This document shows positions 18,081 to 27,000 of a stretch of 34,743 bases of DNA, in pieces. This stretch comes from Thermoguttaceae bacterium. Its GTDB lineage: Bacteria > Planctomycetota > Planctomycetia > Pirellulales > Thermoguttaceae. The notes under the pieces were generated by a model, which was given only the letters and a program-made list of their open reading frames with translations, did no database searches and was not told the DNA's origin. The stretch lies in contig JAFSDX010000083.1 of NCBI GenBank assembly GCA_017436025.1, positions 1 through 34,743 on the forward strand. Reading direction: 5' to 3'. Each line of letters begins with the position of its first letter. The stretch's first letter is position 1. The position numbers and the translations under genes were made by a program.

Positions 18081-18944
18081 TCAAACGCGGTTCCGCTTCG
18101 CCGCCTCGACGCGTTCGGCGACAAGATCGTTTTCGGCGAAATACGCGTCCGCCGCGTCCCAAGCGTCGAGGTAAGTCGCGTAAATCGGTTCGTTAACGGA
18201 CTCGTCTTCCAAGAAACGACGCGTTTCGTCGACAAGTTCCGCTTCGCGCTCCGGCGTTATTCGACCGCAAAGAACCTGCGTGCGCAAAAAGACGAAATAC
18301 GCGTCCAAGACGTCGCAACGGCAATATCGATGAATCTCGTCCAACTCGCCCGCGTCGAACATATCCTGCACCATATCGCCTTTAGTCCCGATTTTTCCGG
18401 GTTTACGCAAGATTTTCGCCGCGACGTTCAGGCCCGAAACGAACTGCGTCGCCCCAAAATTCGTCAAAAAGTCGTATAAATCGAGATGCGCCGATCCGTA
18501 ACGGTTGCGCGGCTGGTCGAAACTGCGTTTGTCGACCGCGAACCACTCCGGAATTTGAATACCGTACCGAAACGCCGTCAACTCCATCAACGGCACGTCG
18601 AACCCGCGCCCGTTGAAGGTAACGAACGTCGGTCGGTCGTAATAACGCCAACCGTCCCAAAAACGTTCGCAAATCTTTCGCGGGCCGCCGTCCTCGACGC
18701 GCAAGACGGTTATGTCGGCGAGCGAAAAGTCGTCGCGCACCTTTCCTAACGCCAACGAAATCGGAACTTGGAACGTATGCGGAATGAAGTCGCTTCCCTT
18801 CTTCTCCATCAACTCGTCGCGATATTCGCGGAGCGCTTGCGTCGGCGCCGTTTCAAAATTCGTTCGCGTCGCGGCGATCAACGCCGGGTCGGCGACGCTC
18901 TCAATGTCGAAAACTAAATACCGAATCGAATCTTTCGCGCTCAT
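18081..18944 (-). CDS. Predicted 3'-5' exonuclease, PolB-like DEDDy family
   Basis: 287 residues. The three exonuclease motifs are visible: ExoI FDIESV (D13, E15), ExoII TFNGRGFD near 110-118, and ExoIII YCRCDVLDAY near 205-214, where Tyr four residues before Asp marks the DEDDy class. The family (DNA polymerase B-type exonuclease, stand-alone) occurs in many bacteria and is thought to act in DNA repair or nucleic-acid trimming; the substrate here is unknown. Start 18944 has AAGGA nine bases upstream. It is the first of three minus-strand genes leading into the ROK kinase and thiamine pyrophosphokinase. Confidence 0.85.
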   Translation of the reverse strand: MSAKDSIRYLVFDIESVADPALIAATRTNFETAPTQALREYRDELMEKKGSDFIPHTFQVPISLALGKVRDDFSLADITVLRVEDGGPRKICERFWDGWRYYDRPTFVTFNGRGFDVPLMELTAFRYGIQIPEWFAVDKRSFDQPRNRYGSAHLDLYDFLTNFGATQFVSGLNVAAKILRKPGKIGTKGDMVQDMFDAGELDEIHRYCRCDVLDAYFVFLRTQVLCGRITPEREAELVDETRRFLEDESVNEPIYATYLDAWDAADAYFAENDLVAERVEAAKRNRV

Positions 18945-19144
18945 TGTTTGATTTCCTTATTTCAGCGACGATTTTCATTCTTCACCGCTTTCGCGTCGCT
19001 CCTGTCGTTTAACGCAACACTTATCTTGTTTTTCAAAACTCGTTTTGCGGCGTCCTTTTTAAGGCTTACGTCGTTCGCGACGCCGATCAAACCTCAAAAC
19101 GGAAATTTTCTCAAAAATCCTCGCGATTTTTCGCCGTTCCCAAC

Positions 19145-19191
19145 AAAAAACGAGACGCGAAAACGGGAGTCGTCTCGTCGTCTCGTTTTTT
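19145..19191 (-). terminator. Rho-independent terminator downstream of efp
   Basis: A perfect 13-bp inverted repeat AAAAAACGAGACG (19145-19157) / CGTCTCGTTTTTT (19179-19191) has a T-run on either strand. It would end efp transcription on the minus strand and is symmetric enough to work in both directions. Confidence 0.8.
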
Positions 19192-19213
19192 AGTCGGCGT
19201 CGACGCGCCAAGC

Positions 19214-19280
19214 GCTTAACGCGTTCGTCGGCGCCGGGGTCGACCTCGACCGCTTCGCCGGTTCCGACGAAGTCGTTTCG
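19214..19280 (-). pseudogene. Diverged duplicate of the efp 3' end
   Basis: Read on the minus strand this encodes DFVGTGEAVEVDPGADERVK, aligning with the EF-P C-terminus NFVETGEVIKVDTRTNEYVE followed by RVK, with a three-residue gap. At DNA level cttaacgcgttcg is identical in both copies, and about 31 of 37 bases match in the gtcgacc...cttcgccgg segment. It is out of frame with efp and lacks a start. A partial tandem duplication remnant is the likely origin. Confidence 0.7.
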
Positions 19281-19288
19281 CCGTCAAA

Positions 19289-19855
19289 TCACTTAACGCG
19301 TTCGACGTATTCGTTCGTGCGCGTGTCGACCTTGATAACTTCGCCGGTTTCGACAAAGTTCGGGACGATGATTTCGGCGCCGGTTTCGAGTTTCGCCGGT
19401 TTGGTAACGTTCGTCGCGGTGTTGCCGCGGACGGCCGGTTCGGTGTATTCGACCTTCAGAACGACGTGGTTCGGCGGGGTGATCCCGATCGGGTTGTTGT
19501 TGTAAAGGAGCATTTTGCACGGCATTTCCGGAAGGAGGTACTTCCAAGCGTCGTCGAGCGCGTCCTTTTGGAGTTCGTATTGCTCAAACGTTTCTTGTTC
19601 CATAAAGAAGTACGTGCCGCCCATTTCGTAAAGGAAGGAGACGTCCGCTTCGTGAATGTCGGCGCCTTCGAGCGAATCGCCGTTTTTGTACGTGCGTTCG
19701 AGAATCGTGCCGCGGTTCAGGTCGCGGAGCTTGCACTTGTAAAGCGCTTGGCCCTTGCCCGGTTTGACAAATTGGCATTCGACCATAATGAACGGATTTC
19801 CGTCAATTTGGACTTTCAGGCCTTTACGAAATTCGCTGGTGTTGTAAGATGGCAT
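19289..19855 (-). CDS. efp: Elongation factor P
   Basis: 188 residues, standard length. EF-P binds between the ribosomal P and E sites and relieves stalling at proline stretches. The N-terminal KOW-like domain has FVKPGKGQA with the modifiable lysine at exactly K34, as in E. coli. The OB domains follow (GDSLEGADI, YVERVK end). The enzyme for the beta-lysine route, an EpmB-type aminomutase, is encoded divergently next door, suggesting K34 is beta-lysylated here; the EpmA ligase is not in this window. The start has AAGGA about eight bases upstream. The stop is TGA, showing that TGA is used as a stop in this genome. A terminator and a diverged 3'-end duplicate lie downstream. Confidence 0.97.
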   Translation of the reverse strand: MPSYNTSEFRKGLKVQIDGNPFIMVECQFVKPGKGQALYKCKLRDLNRGTILERTYKNGDSLEGADIHEADVSFLYEMGGTYFFMEQETFEQYELQKDALDDAWKYLLPEMPCKMLLYNNNPIGITPPNHVVLKVEYTEPAVRGNTATNVTKPAKLETGAEIIVPNFVETGEVIKVDTRTNEYVERVK

Positions 19856-20070
19856 TGGGTTTTCCTTCGTTTCGATGGAGTCGATTGGAAATTATTGTTT
19901 CAAAATCGTTCGATTTCGCTGTTTTTTAATTTTAGGTCGAGCGTTTCAAAAAAGCGACGCTTTTTAGGGCGCCGGCGAACGCTCTTTTCCCGACGTTTAC
20001 AGGGCGTTTGAAAACGAACAATTCCGAACGATTATCCGTTTCCTTTCATTTTAGCCGGAGTTTCGCCGTT

Positions 20071-21282
20071 ATGCAGGCCGCCGTTTCCGATTTTTACGAA
20101 CGCCGTTCGCTTTCCGCGTTGGAAAAAACGTTAAAAACGCGTTTCATCGTCGACGTCGACGAATTTTGCCGACGCTTGGAACTCCCGGGCGATTTCGCGA
20201 AAAACGCTCGGGAAGCGGCGCGCGCTTTTCCGTTCCTTTTTCCGGAATCGGCGCTCTCCCGCGTTCGCAAAGGCGACCCGAACGACCCGCTTTTAAAGCA
20301 GTTTTTGCCGAATCCGAACGAACTCGACCTCGTCCCGGGGTTCGAAACCGACCCGCTTTGCGAACAGGGCGAACTCGCGTACCCGGACGCGCCTTGCCTG
20401 TTGCAAAAATACGCCGGACGCGTTCTTGCGCTGACGACGAACGCTTGCGCGGCGCGTTGCCGCTTCTGTTTTCGCCGTCATTTTCCGAAAAATCGGACGC
20501 TCTTTCCGCTCCCAACGAACGGTTGCGACGGTTTTAACAATTTTCCGGACGGTTCGGCTTTGCTCGACGCGTCGCCGACGCCGGAGTCGAACGCCGTCGA
20601 CGGTTTCGACGTCGCCAACGCAACTCGCGCCCATTTCGCCCGGATTTTCGCGGGCGTTCGCGCCGACGCGTCGATTTCGGAGGTGATTTTCAGCGGAGGC
20701 GACCCGTTGACCCTCGACGACGCCGAACTAAGAACGCTTCTTCATTATATCAGAACAATCGAAACTGTTAAGAGGGTCCGTTTTCACTCTCGCGTTCCCG
20801 TTTTATGCCCGGGTCGCGTCGACGACGACTTCCCGAACGCCGACGAATTCGCCCGCTCGCCCGGCTCCGCCTCTTCCGCCGCGACGCGTCTTCCGCTCGT
20901 TTTGCACCTGACGCTGCACGTCAATTCCGCAAACGAAATCGATTCGCAGGTCGAGCAAGCGCTCCTTTCGCTCCGCCGACGCGGTTATATCTTAACCTCG
21001 CAAACCGTTCTACTTCAAGGCGTTAACGACTCCGCCGACGCGTTGGCCGCCCTCTTCGAGAAGCTGATCGACGTCGGCGTTTTACCCTATTATCTGCACC
21101 AACTCGACCGAACGCAAGGCGCTGCGGCATTCGAAGTTTCGCCGGAACGCGGACTCGAAATCGTCCGTCGACTCGGCGAGCGGCTCCCCGGTTACGCCGT
21201 CCCGCGGTACGTTCGCGAACTTCCGAACCGCCCGATGAAGACGAAAATTCTTCAAGAAAAACTTGACGGATTTAACGATTAA
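20071..21282 (+). CDS. epmB: EF-P beta-lysylation protein EpmB (lysine 2,3-aminomutase, radical SAM)
   Basis: Converts (S)-alpha-lysine to (R)-beta-lysine for attachment to EF-P. The radical-SAM cluster motif CAARCRFC is at 126-133, followed by FRRHFP. Then come IFSGGDPLTLDD, RFHSRVPVLCPGR, and PYYLHQLDRTQGAAAFEV, all close to E. coli EpmB. The PLP lysine is probably in the late PMKT motif, equivalent to SKT in E. coli. The frame also allows a TTG start at 20008, but ATG 20071 has GGAG ten bases upstream and puts the Cys motif at the E. coli position, so it is preferred (403 residues). There is a Ser/Pro/Asn-rich insertion of roughly 38 residues between the Cys motif and SGGDP. It is transcribed divergently from efp. 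Confidence 0.92.
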   Translation: MQAAVSDFYERRSLSALEKTLKTRFIVDVDEFCRRLELPGDFAKNAREAARAFPFLFPESALSRVRKGDPNDPLLKQFLPNPNELDLVPGFETDPLCEQGELAYPDAPCLLQKYAGRVLALTTNACAARCRFCFRRHFPKNRTLFPLPTNGCDGFNNFPDGSALLDASPTPESNAVDGFDVANATRAHFARIFAGVRADASISEVIFSGGDPLTLDDAELRTLLHYIRTIETVKRVRFHSRVPVLCPGRVDDDFPNADEFARSPGSASSAATRLPLVLHLTLHVNSANEIDSQVEQALLSLRRRGYILTSQTVLLQGVNDSADALAALFEKLIDVGVLPYYLHQLDRTQGAAAFEVSPERGLEIVRRLGERLPGYAVPRYVRELPNRPMKTKILQEKLDGFND

Positions 21283-21678
21283 AGCGATTTTATGCCCCGC
21301 CGTTCCGCTTCCAACGCCCTCGGCAAACGCTCGGCGCCCCCAAATCAAAGCTAACGGCGGTCGCGGCGACGCACTCCGTTCCCGCATTCGTCGCGTTCCA
21401 ACGGTTCGACGTCCGTCCCCAAAAGCCAACGCCCCCGTTCAAAACTCAAGGGACGGTTCAACGCCCGTCCAAGAGGCAAACGTCGGTTCCAAACGCCTTG
21501 CTTTCCCAACGACGCAAGAAAACGCCCCTAGACGCCGAAGCGCGGAACGCCCGAACGAGCCGTTTCGCTCGACCCGTTTCGGTTTCGTTCCGTCTTCGAC
21601 GCTAAAGAACGCGTCGGAAAGCGCCGCCGTTAAGAAGCGACGCTTTGATTACCGCTAAATTCGCTCAAAAATCGAAAT
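21283..21678. other. Intergenic region, no gene recognised
   Basis: 396 bp between convergent genes. One 31-bp motif, acggttc.acg.ccgtcc, recurs at 21401 and 21453 (52-bp spacing). A plus-strand frame crosses the stretch, but its translation is low-complexity and without family features, so I do not call it a gene. No clear terminator seen. Confidence 0.5.
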
Positions 21679-23136
21679 TCAAACGATCTCCGGAACAACG
21701 AACGGCGCGCGGTATTCGCGTTTGAGGAAGGAGTTCCCCATTTCCGCCATTTCGCCGACGAATTGGCATTTGTCGCCGTCGAACGTCATCGTCGGGCTGA
21801 CTTTGATCTCCGAATCGATCATCGAAATACCGTTCGAACGGAGCGTCTTTTCGGCGCTCGCCAAAATGTCTTGCCAAGGTTTCCCGGCGCTCGCTCCGGC
21901 TTCGGCGACTCGCGCGGCGTCGTCCTTCGTCATCGTCTTGCCGCAACGGAACGCGATGTTCGCCAAGTTGCACCATTCGCTCGTCGACTTGCCGATTTCG
22001 ACTTCGGCGTTCAACATCGTCGGGTCTTGCGCCAACACGGCTTCGACGAAGTTGCGTTGGTGATCGCGTTGGCCGCTGTCGCCCTTGAACGTCTTAATAA
22101 CTTTGCCGTCTTTATCGAGCGCTTTGGCGCTGCCGCGTTGACCTTCGAGCGTCCCGCCTTCGCAGAACGCGACGTACCCGCTGCCGGGGCCTTGACGGTC
22201 GCCCGCGGACTTCGAGCCCTTCATCGCGAGCGTCGAAAGTCCAAGAACGACCGGGATTTCGCCCGCGTCGAAGTAAACGAAATGAATGTTCGGCGTCTCC
22301 CCGGCGTCGTTGTACCCGGAGCGCGACCCGCCGGCGAAAACGCGTTTCGGGAAGGCGAGCGAGTCGAGCAAGACGTTGTTGCGGCAGTCGTCGAGGACGT
22401 GAACGCCCCAGTTCCCCATTTCGCCGGTGCCGGTGTTCCAGTCCCAGTGCCAGTCGTATTGGAGTTTGTCGCGGTAAATCGGAAGATCCGCCGCCGGGCC
22501 GAGCCAAAGGTTTTTGTCGACGTTTTTCGGGAATTCCATCGGCGTCGGGCGTTTGCCGATCGGGTTGCGCGGGCTGTAATGGTTGACGCGAGCGGCGAAA
22601 ATTTTACCGAGCGCTTTTTCTTCGTGCAGGAACTTTTTGATTTCCGCTTGCATTTTGTCGCTGCGTTGTTGCATCCCGACTTGGCAGACGCGCTTGTATT
22701 TGCGGGCGGCGGCGACGGTTTGACGGCCTTCCCAAATCGAGTGCGCGAGCGGTTTTTCGACGTAAACGTCTTTCCCGGCTTCCATCGCCCAAATAGCGGC
22801 GAGGCAGTGCCAATGGTCGCAAGTCGCGACGATGACCGCGTCGATATCTTTATCGTCGAGGAGGGCGCGCGGGTCGGAGAACGTTTTCGCGTTTTCAAAA
22901 CGTTTTTTCGTCGATTCAACGCGGCTCGCGTCCGGGTCGCAAAGGGCGACGATATCGACTTCCGGCGTCGCGGCGAACCCGCCGAGGAGTTCGTTGGCGC
23001 GACCGCCGCAACTGATCGAACCGAGTCGAATTCGTTCGTTGGCGCCGCGAACAATTTGAGCCGGAGCCGGGAAACACGAAGCGACGCCCGCCGCGACGCC
23101 GAGACCGATGAATTGACGACGATTTAACGAAGCCAT
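21679..23136 (-). CDS. Gfo/Idh/MocA-family oxidoreductase with Tat signal
   Basis: 485 residues. The N-terminus NRRQFIGLGVAAGVASC is a twin-arginine signal, so the folded, cofactor-loaded protein is likely exported. The Rossmann half has IRLGSISCGGRANELL, DIVALCDPD, and the conserved VYVEKPLAHS carrying the catalytic-region EKP lysine. The second half is the family's alpha/beta domain, including NWGVHVLDDCRNN. Members oxidise or reduce sugars and inositols with NAD(P); planctomycetes have many Tat-exported paralogues of unknown substrate. The start has AAGGAAAG close upstream. A second, distinct member lies at 32146-33537. Confidence 0.93.
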   Translation of the reverse strand: MASLNRRQFIGLGVAAGVASCFPAPAQIVRGANERIRLGSISCGGRANELLGGFAATPEVDIVALCDPDASRVESTKKRFENAKTFSDPRALLDDKDIDAVIVATCDHWHCLAAIWAMEAGKDVYVEKPLAHSIWEGRQTVAAARKYKRVCQVGMQQRSDKMQAEIKKFLHEEKALGKIFAARVNHYSPRNPIGKRPTPMEFPKNVDKNLWLGPAADLPIYRDKLQYDWHWDWNTGTGEMGNWGVHVLDDCRNNVLLDSLAFPKRVFAGGSRSGYNDAGETPNIHFVYFDAGEIPVVLGLSTLAMKGSKSAGDRQGPGSGYVAFCEGGTLEGQRGSAKALDKDGKVIKTFKGDSGQRDHQRNFVEAVLAQDPTMLNAEVEIGKSTSEWCNLANIAFRCGKTMTKDDAARVAEAGASAGKPWQDILASAEKTLRSNGISMIDSEIKVSPTMTFDGDKCQFVGEMAEMGNSFLKREYRAPFVVPEIV

Positions 23137-23656
23137 AATCTTTCCTTATTTTAATATTAACAAAGCGAATACCAAACGCCGCCCGTCGAGCGACGGACGC
23201 GGTCGACGCCGCCGAACGCCCTCGCCCGCCCCCCCAAAAACGGGAAAACGCCGCTCGAACGTTCGCGCCGAATAATATAATCGACGATTTTACCAAATCG
23301 CGCGGCGGTTTTAAAGCGGCAAACCGGAAGAAACGCCGAAATTTTCAAAAAAAAGCGAAAAAACGCCTCCCGTCGACGACGTTCGCGTTCCGCGACCGCC
23401 TTCCGCGTCGTCAAAATCAAGAATAATCAACTTTTTGACGATATAAGGAAAAACGTCAAACGACGCGATCAACAAAACGTCGCGATTTCAAGCAAAAACA
23501 AACGCGGCGTCGATTTCCGCTCTAAAATCGACGCCGCGTTTTTCGCTTGCTTCAACCGCCCGCTATTTAACTTTACGTTCGCCGCTTGCCGCAGTCTAAC
23601 ATCGTCAAACAACGCCGTTTACCGCTATTTAACGCCGCCCAACGCCGTCCTACGCC
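23137..23656. other. Intergenic region between nadK and the Gfo/Idh/MocA gene
   Basis: 520 bp holding a strong hairpin terminator (23500-23541). An AT-rich patch near 23276-23290 could carry the promoter of the leftward oxidoreductase gene, but no convincing -35/-10 pair was found. Arginine-rich open frames here look spurious. Confidence 0.55.
23500..23541 (-). terminator. Strong Rho-independent terminator downstream of nadK
   Basis: A perfect 17-bp inverted repeat (arms 23500-23516 and 23525-23541, aaacgcggcgtcgattt and its complement) has an 8-nt loop. On the minus strand it is followed by TTTGTTTTT, on the plus strand by TTTT, so it may act bidirectionally. Confidence 0.85.
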
Positions 23657-24682
23657 TTATTTAGCGTCAAAAAAATCGCGACGGCACGCCAGCGCGTCGG
23701 TCGCCCAACCGAGTTTGCGCTGCAGGTTGCGGTAATACATATTCGACGGCACGTTGATCGTCTTGAACGAAAACGGCGCCTTGCGAACGACGACCAAATC
23801 GTCCGCCGTCAGCTGCTGTCGCGATTCGCCGTCGATCACCAAGAAGACTTCGCCGACAAGCGCCCGCGTCTCGTAAATTCGCGACGCGGAGTCGACGACC
23901 GGACGGAAGTTCAGCGTTTGCGGGCTTAACGGCGTTATCAAAACGGCGTCCAAGTCGTTGCGGAGAATCGGCCCGCCGGCGGAAAGGCTGTGTCCGGTCG
24001 AGCCGACCGGCGTCGCGATAATAAGACCGTCGCCGCGAAACGTCGTTACCCGAGCGCCGTCGACCGCTAAGTCGATCGTCGCGGTAGTAAACGGCGGCCC
24101 GGCAAGGAGCGCGGCTTCGTTGACGACGAGATAACTCGCGAGGCAAAAACGGTCGGTCGAACCGGGGTTCCAGTTCGACGGCGCGGCCCAATTTTTCAGC
24201 GTCGACGCGCTCGCGGTTGGAACAAGGAAATCGCCGCAATTTTCGACGCCGCAACCGCAGTCGGACGCCCGTTCGCAATTTCCGACTTTAACGGTTTCAT
24301 CGACTTTAACGTCCGAAACCCGGCGCCAAACGGAGCAAATCAAGAGCCGCCGCTCGCGCACTTCGAAATTTCGGAACGCGTCGGAACGCAAAAACGCGCC
24401 GACTTCGTCCGGGTTGAGGCTCGACAAAAAGCCGAGCGTCCCCAAGTTGACGGCGAGAACCGGAAGCTGGCGGTCGTTCATCTGACGAACGGCGCGCAAA
24501 ATCGAACCGTCGCCGCCGAAAACGATCGCCAAATCGGCCTCAATATCGGATAAATCGATTTTATCCTCAAAATCGGACGCGACGACGTCGACTTCGCTTT
24601 CAATCTCCGGACGCAACGTTTCGACGCCTTGCAAAACGCCTTGACGCTTCCCGTTCCCCAGCAGAATCGCTTTCTTTCGCAT
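23657..24682 (-). CDS. nadK: NAD kinase
   Basis: 341 residues. Phosphorylates NAD to NADP in the cytoplasm. Motifs: FGGDGS (55-60), NLGTLGFLSS (79-88), VNEAAL near 187, and RGDGLIIATPVGSTG near 216-230 followed by HSLSAGGPI. The protein is longer than the usual 290-300 residues because of an insert at about 122-178. That insert contains four closely spaced cysteines (C136, C142, C144, C149) and a Ser/Asn/Pro-rich stretch. The insert lies in a loop region of the family and could bind metal, which is inference. GGAG precedes the ATG by nine bases. It follows leuD by 68 bp and is likely in the leuCD transcript. Confidence 0.92.
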   Translation of the reverse strand: MRKKAILLGNGKRQGVLQGVETLRPEIESEVDVVASDFEDKIDLSDIEADLAIVFGGDGSILRAVRQMNDRQLPVLAVNLGTLGFLSSLNPDEVGAFLRSDAFRNFEVRERRLLICSVWRRVSDVKVDETVKVGNCERASDCGCGVENCGDFLVPTASASTLKNWAAPSNWNPGSTDRFCLASYLVVNEAALLAGPPFTTATIDLAVDGARVTTFRGDGLIIATPVGSTGHSLSAGGPILRNDLDAVLITPLSPQTLNFRPVVDSASRIYETRALVGEVFLVIDGESRQQLTADDLVVVRKAPFSFKTINVPSNMYYRNLQRKLGWATDALACRRDFFDAK

Positions 24683-24750
24683 CGCCGCCGCTCCGTTTTT
24701 TACCGTCTCTTTGATTTCAACCGTTTTCGCTCAAATTTCATCCGCGTTCG

Positions 24751-25347
24751 TCAAACGACGCCGTTCGCCTTCTCGTATTCGGCGATTTTGTCCTCGTAAC
24801 GGAGGGTCAGCCCAATGTCGTCCCAGCCGTTGAGGAGATTTTCGCGACGGAAAGCGTCGATTTCAAACTTCATTTCGAGCCCGTGTTCGTCGGTAATGAC
24901 GCAATTTTCGAGGTCGACCGTCAGCTTGTACGGGCGAAACTTCGCTTCGCGTTGGAACAGCTCTTCGATTTGCTCTTCGGTCAAGCGAGCCGGCAAGTAC
25001 CCGTTTTTGAAGGAGTTATTGTAAAAGATGTCGGCGAAGCTCGACGCCAAAACGACGCGGAACCCGTAATCGGCGACCGCCCAAGGCGCGTGTTCGCGAC
25101 TCGAACCGCAACCGAAATTGCGGCGAGCGAGCAAAATCGTCGCGTCGCGGAACTCCGGACGGTTCAGTTCGAACTCCGGATTTTCTTCGTATTCGTCGTT
25201 CAGATAACGCCAGTCGAAGAAGAGGAATTTGCCGAAACCGCTCCGTTCGACGCGCTTCAAAAATTGTTTCGGGACGAGTTGGTCGGTGTCGACGTCGCTG
25301 CGATCCATCGGGACGACCAAACCTTCGTGTTTGATAAACGCTTGCAT
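24751..25347 (-). CDS. leuD: 3-isopropylmalate dehydratase small subunit
   Basis: 198 residues. With LeuC it isomerises 2-isopropylmalate to 3-isopropylmalate in leucine synthesis. It has the swivelling-domain signatures DVDTDQLVPKQFLK and ARRNFGCGSSREHAPWA, and FADIFYNNSFKNG. The start has AAAGG about seven bases upstream. It lies 130 bp after leuC; a 20-bp palindrome sits in the gap. Confidence 0.97.
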   Translation of the reverse strand: MQAFIKHEGLVVPMDRSDVDTDQLVPKQFLKRVERSGFGKFLFFDWRYLNDEYEENPEFELNRPEFRDATILLARRNFGCGSSREHAPWAVADYGFRVVLASSFADIFYNNSFKNGYLPARLTEEQIEELFQREAKFRPYKLTVDLENCVITDEHGLEMKFEIDAFRRENLLNGWDDIGLTLRYEDKIAEYEKANGVV

Positions 25348-25396
25348 ATTTCAACCTTTGTATTCGGATTCGATTCGCTAATATAACGGGAAAACG

Positions 25397-25416
25397 CCCT
25401 TATTAATTAATAAGGG
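25397..25416. promoter_or_regulatory. 20-bp perfect palindrome between leuC and leuD
   Basis: CCCTTATTAATTAATAAGGG is its own reverse complement. It stands out as an AT-rich core in GC-richer surroundings. It could be a protein-binding operator or a zero-loop hairpin affecting the ratio of leuC to leuD transcripts; the role is not established. Confidence 0.6.
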
Positions 25417-25477
25417 GGAAAATTTCGTTCGGCGCCGAAATCGCGTCCCGCCGCCGAACGCTTCCTAAACCGCCGCG

Positions 25478-26914
25478 TCAGTTATACTTCCATTCGCGAA
25501 TATCGACGAAATGTCCCGCGATCGCGGCGGCCGCGGCGGTCGCCGGAGAAACCAAGTGCGTCCGTCCGCCCTTCCCCATTCGGCCTTCGAAGTTGCGGTT
25601 GCTCGTTCCGGCGCAACGTTCGCCCGGTTGGAGGCGGTCGGGATTCATCGCCAAGCACATGCTGCACCCCGGTTCGCGCCATTCAAATCCGGCTTCGACG
25701 AAGATTTTATCGAGCCCTTCTTCTTCCGCTTGTTTCTTGACGAGACCGCTTCCCGGAACGGCGATCGCGCGGACGCCGTCGGCGACTTTGTACCCTTTGA
25801 CGACCGCCGCCGCGGCGCGGAAGTCCTCGATGCGCCCGTTCGTGCAGGAGCCGATGAAAACCCAGTCGAGCTTAATCGAACTCATCGGCGCGCCCGCTTC
25901 GAGCGCCATATATTCGAGCGCGGCTTTCGCCATTTTCTTTTCGTCGGCGTTCGCGAAATCGTCCGGACTCGGCACGTTCGCCCCGACCGGAACGCTTTGC
26001 GCCGGGTTCGTCCCCCAAGTAACGGTCGGCTCGACGTCGGCGGCGGCGAAGCGAACTTCCTTATCGAACGAAGCGCCTTCGTCGGTCGCGAGCGTCTTCC
26101 ACTCGGCGACGGCGGCGTCGAAATCGGCGCCCTTCGGGACAAAATTGCGGTCGCGGAGGTACTCGAACGTCGTTTCGTCCGGCGCGATCATCCCGGCGCG
26201 AGCCCCCATTTCGATCGCCATATTGCAGACGGTCATTCGGCCTTCCATCGAGAGCGCGCGGAACGCCTCGCCCGCGAACTCGACGACGTACCCGGCGCCC
26301 CCCGCGGTCGTCATTTTGCCGATAATATAAAGGATAAGGTCTTTCGCCGTAACGCCTTGCGCGAGCGTTCCGTCGACGGTAATCCGCATCGTTTTGCTCT
26401 TCTTTTGGCGGAGCGTTTGGGTCGCGAGGACGTGTTCGACTTCGCTGGTGCCGATCCCGAACGCGAGCGCGCCGAAAGCGCCGTGCGTGGCGGTGTGGCT
26501 GTCGCCGCAAACGATCGTCATCCCCGGGCGCGTGTAGCCTTGTTCCGGCCCGACGACGTGAATGACGCCTTGCTCGATATCGCCGACGTCGTAAAGACGA
26601 ATGCCGAACTCTTTGCAGTTGGCGCGGAGCGTTTCGATTTGCTTGCGCGAAATCGGGTCTTCGATCGGTTTCGAGCGATCGGTCGTCGGGACGTTGTGGT
26701 CTTGAACGGCCATCACCTTTTCCGGGCGGCGGACTTTGCGACCGGCCATCCGGAGCCCTTCAAACGCTTGCGGACTGGTAACTTCGTGGCAGAGCTGCTG
26801 ATCGATGTAAAGAATCGCGTCGCCGTTCGCTTCTTGGTGAACCAAGTGTTTTTCCCAAATTTTATCGTACATCGTTTTCGGCGCTTGCGCGGCCTTGGGC
26901 GATTCTTGCGTCAT
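25478..26914 (-). CDS. leuC: 3-isopropylmalate dehydratase large subunit
   Basis: 478 residues, aconitase superfamily, binds a [4Fe-4S] cluster. Cluster ligands are C357 (GSCTNGR), C417 and C420 ([11 protein letters not shown]), with the same spacing as E. coli LeuC. Other motifs: [43 protein letters not shown] (quoted in two parts: [19 protein letters not shown] and [13 protein letters not shown]). The start follows GAGGT closely, and a consensus-like promoter lies 87 bp upstream. Its stop is TGA. First gene of leuC-leuD-nadK. A near-complete open frame on the opposite strand is a codon-bias shadow. Confidence 0.97.
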   Translation of the reverse strand: MTQESPKAAQAPKTMYDKIWEKHLVHQEANGDAILYIDQQLCHEVTSPQAFEGLRMAGRKVRRPEKVMAVQDHNVPTTDRSKPIEDPISRKQIETLRANCKEFGIRLYDVGDIEQGVIHVVGPEQGYTRPGMTIVCGDSHTATHGAFGALAFGIGTSEVEHVLATQTLRQKKSKTMRITVDGTLAQGVTAKDLILYIIGKMTTAGGAGYVVEFAGEAFRALSMEGRMTVCNMAIEMGARAGMIAPDETTFEYLRDRNFVPKGADFDAAVAEWKTLATDEGASFDKEVRFAAADVEPTVTWGTNPAQSVPVGANVPSPDDFANADEKKMAKAALEYMALEAGAPMSSIKLDWVFIGSCTNGRIEDFRAAAAVVKGYKVADGVRAIAVPGSGLVKKQAEEEGLDKIFVEAGFEWREPGCSMCLAMNPDRLQPGERCAGTSNRNFEGRMGKGGRTHLVSPATAAAAAIAGHFVDIREWKYN

Positions 26915-27000
26915 GTCTACCTCGATGATAAAGAAACGATTTTCTCGAAACGGCCCCGCCTCGAAAGCGCAAAAACGCCGCGGCGGAACGAAACGTTTTC

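Larger units (their letters stand above)
18945..19288. other. Intergenic region between efp and the exonuclease gene
   Basis: The 344 bp contain the efp 3'-end duplicate (19214-19280) and a terminator (19145-19191). The remaining part up to the exonuclease start is AT-richer leader sequence with no clear promoter; a weak TTGAAA occurs on the minus strand without a good -10. Confidence 0.6.

Noticed and set aside
18001..18162. N-terminal extension of the ROK kinase
   Set aside because: Arginine-rich, unlike the family, and a good ribosome-binding site precedes the ATG at 18000.
21763..23127. Plus-strand open frame of 454 codons opposite the Gfo/Idh/MocA gene
   Set aside because: Same codon-bias shadow; the minus-strand product has a full Tat signal and family motifs.
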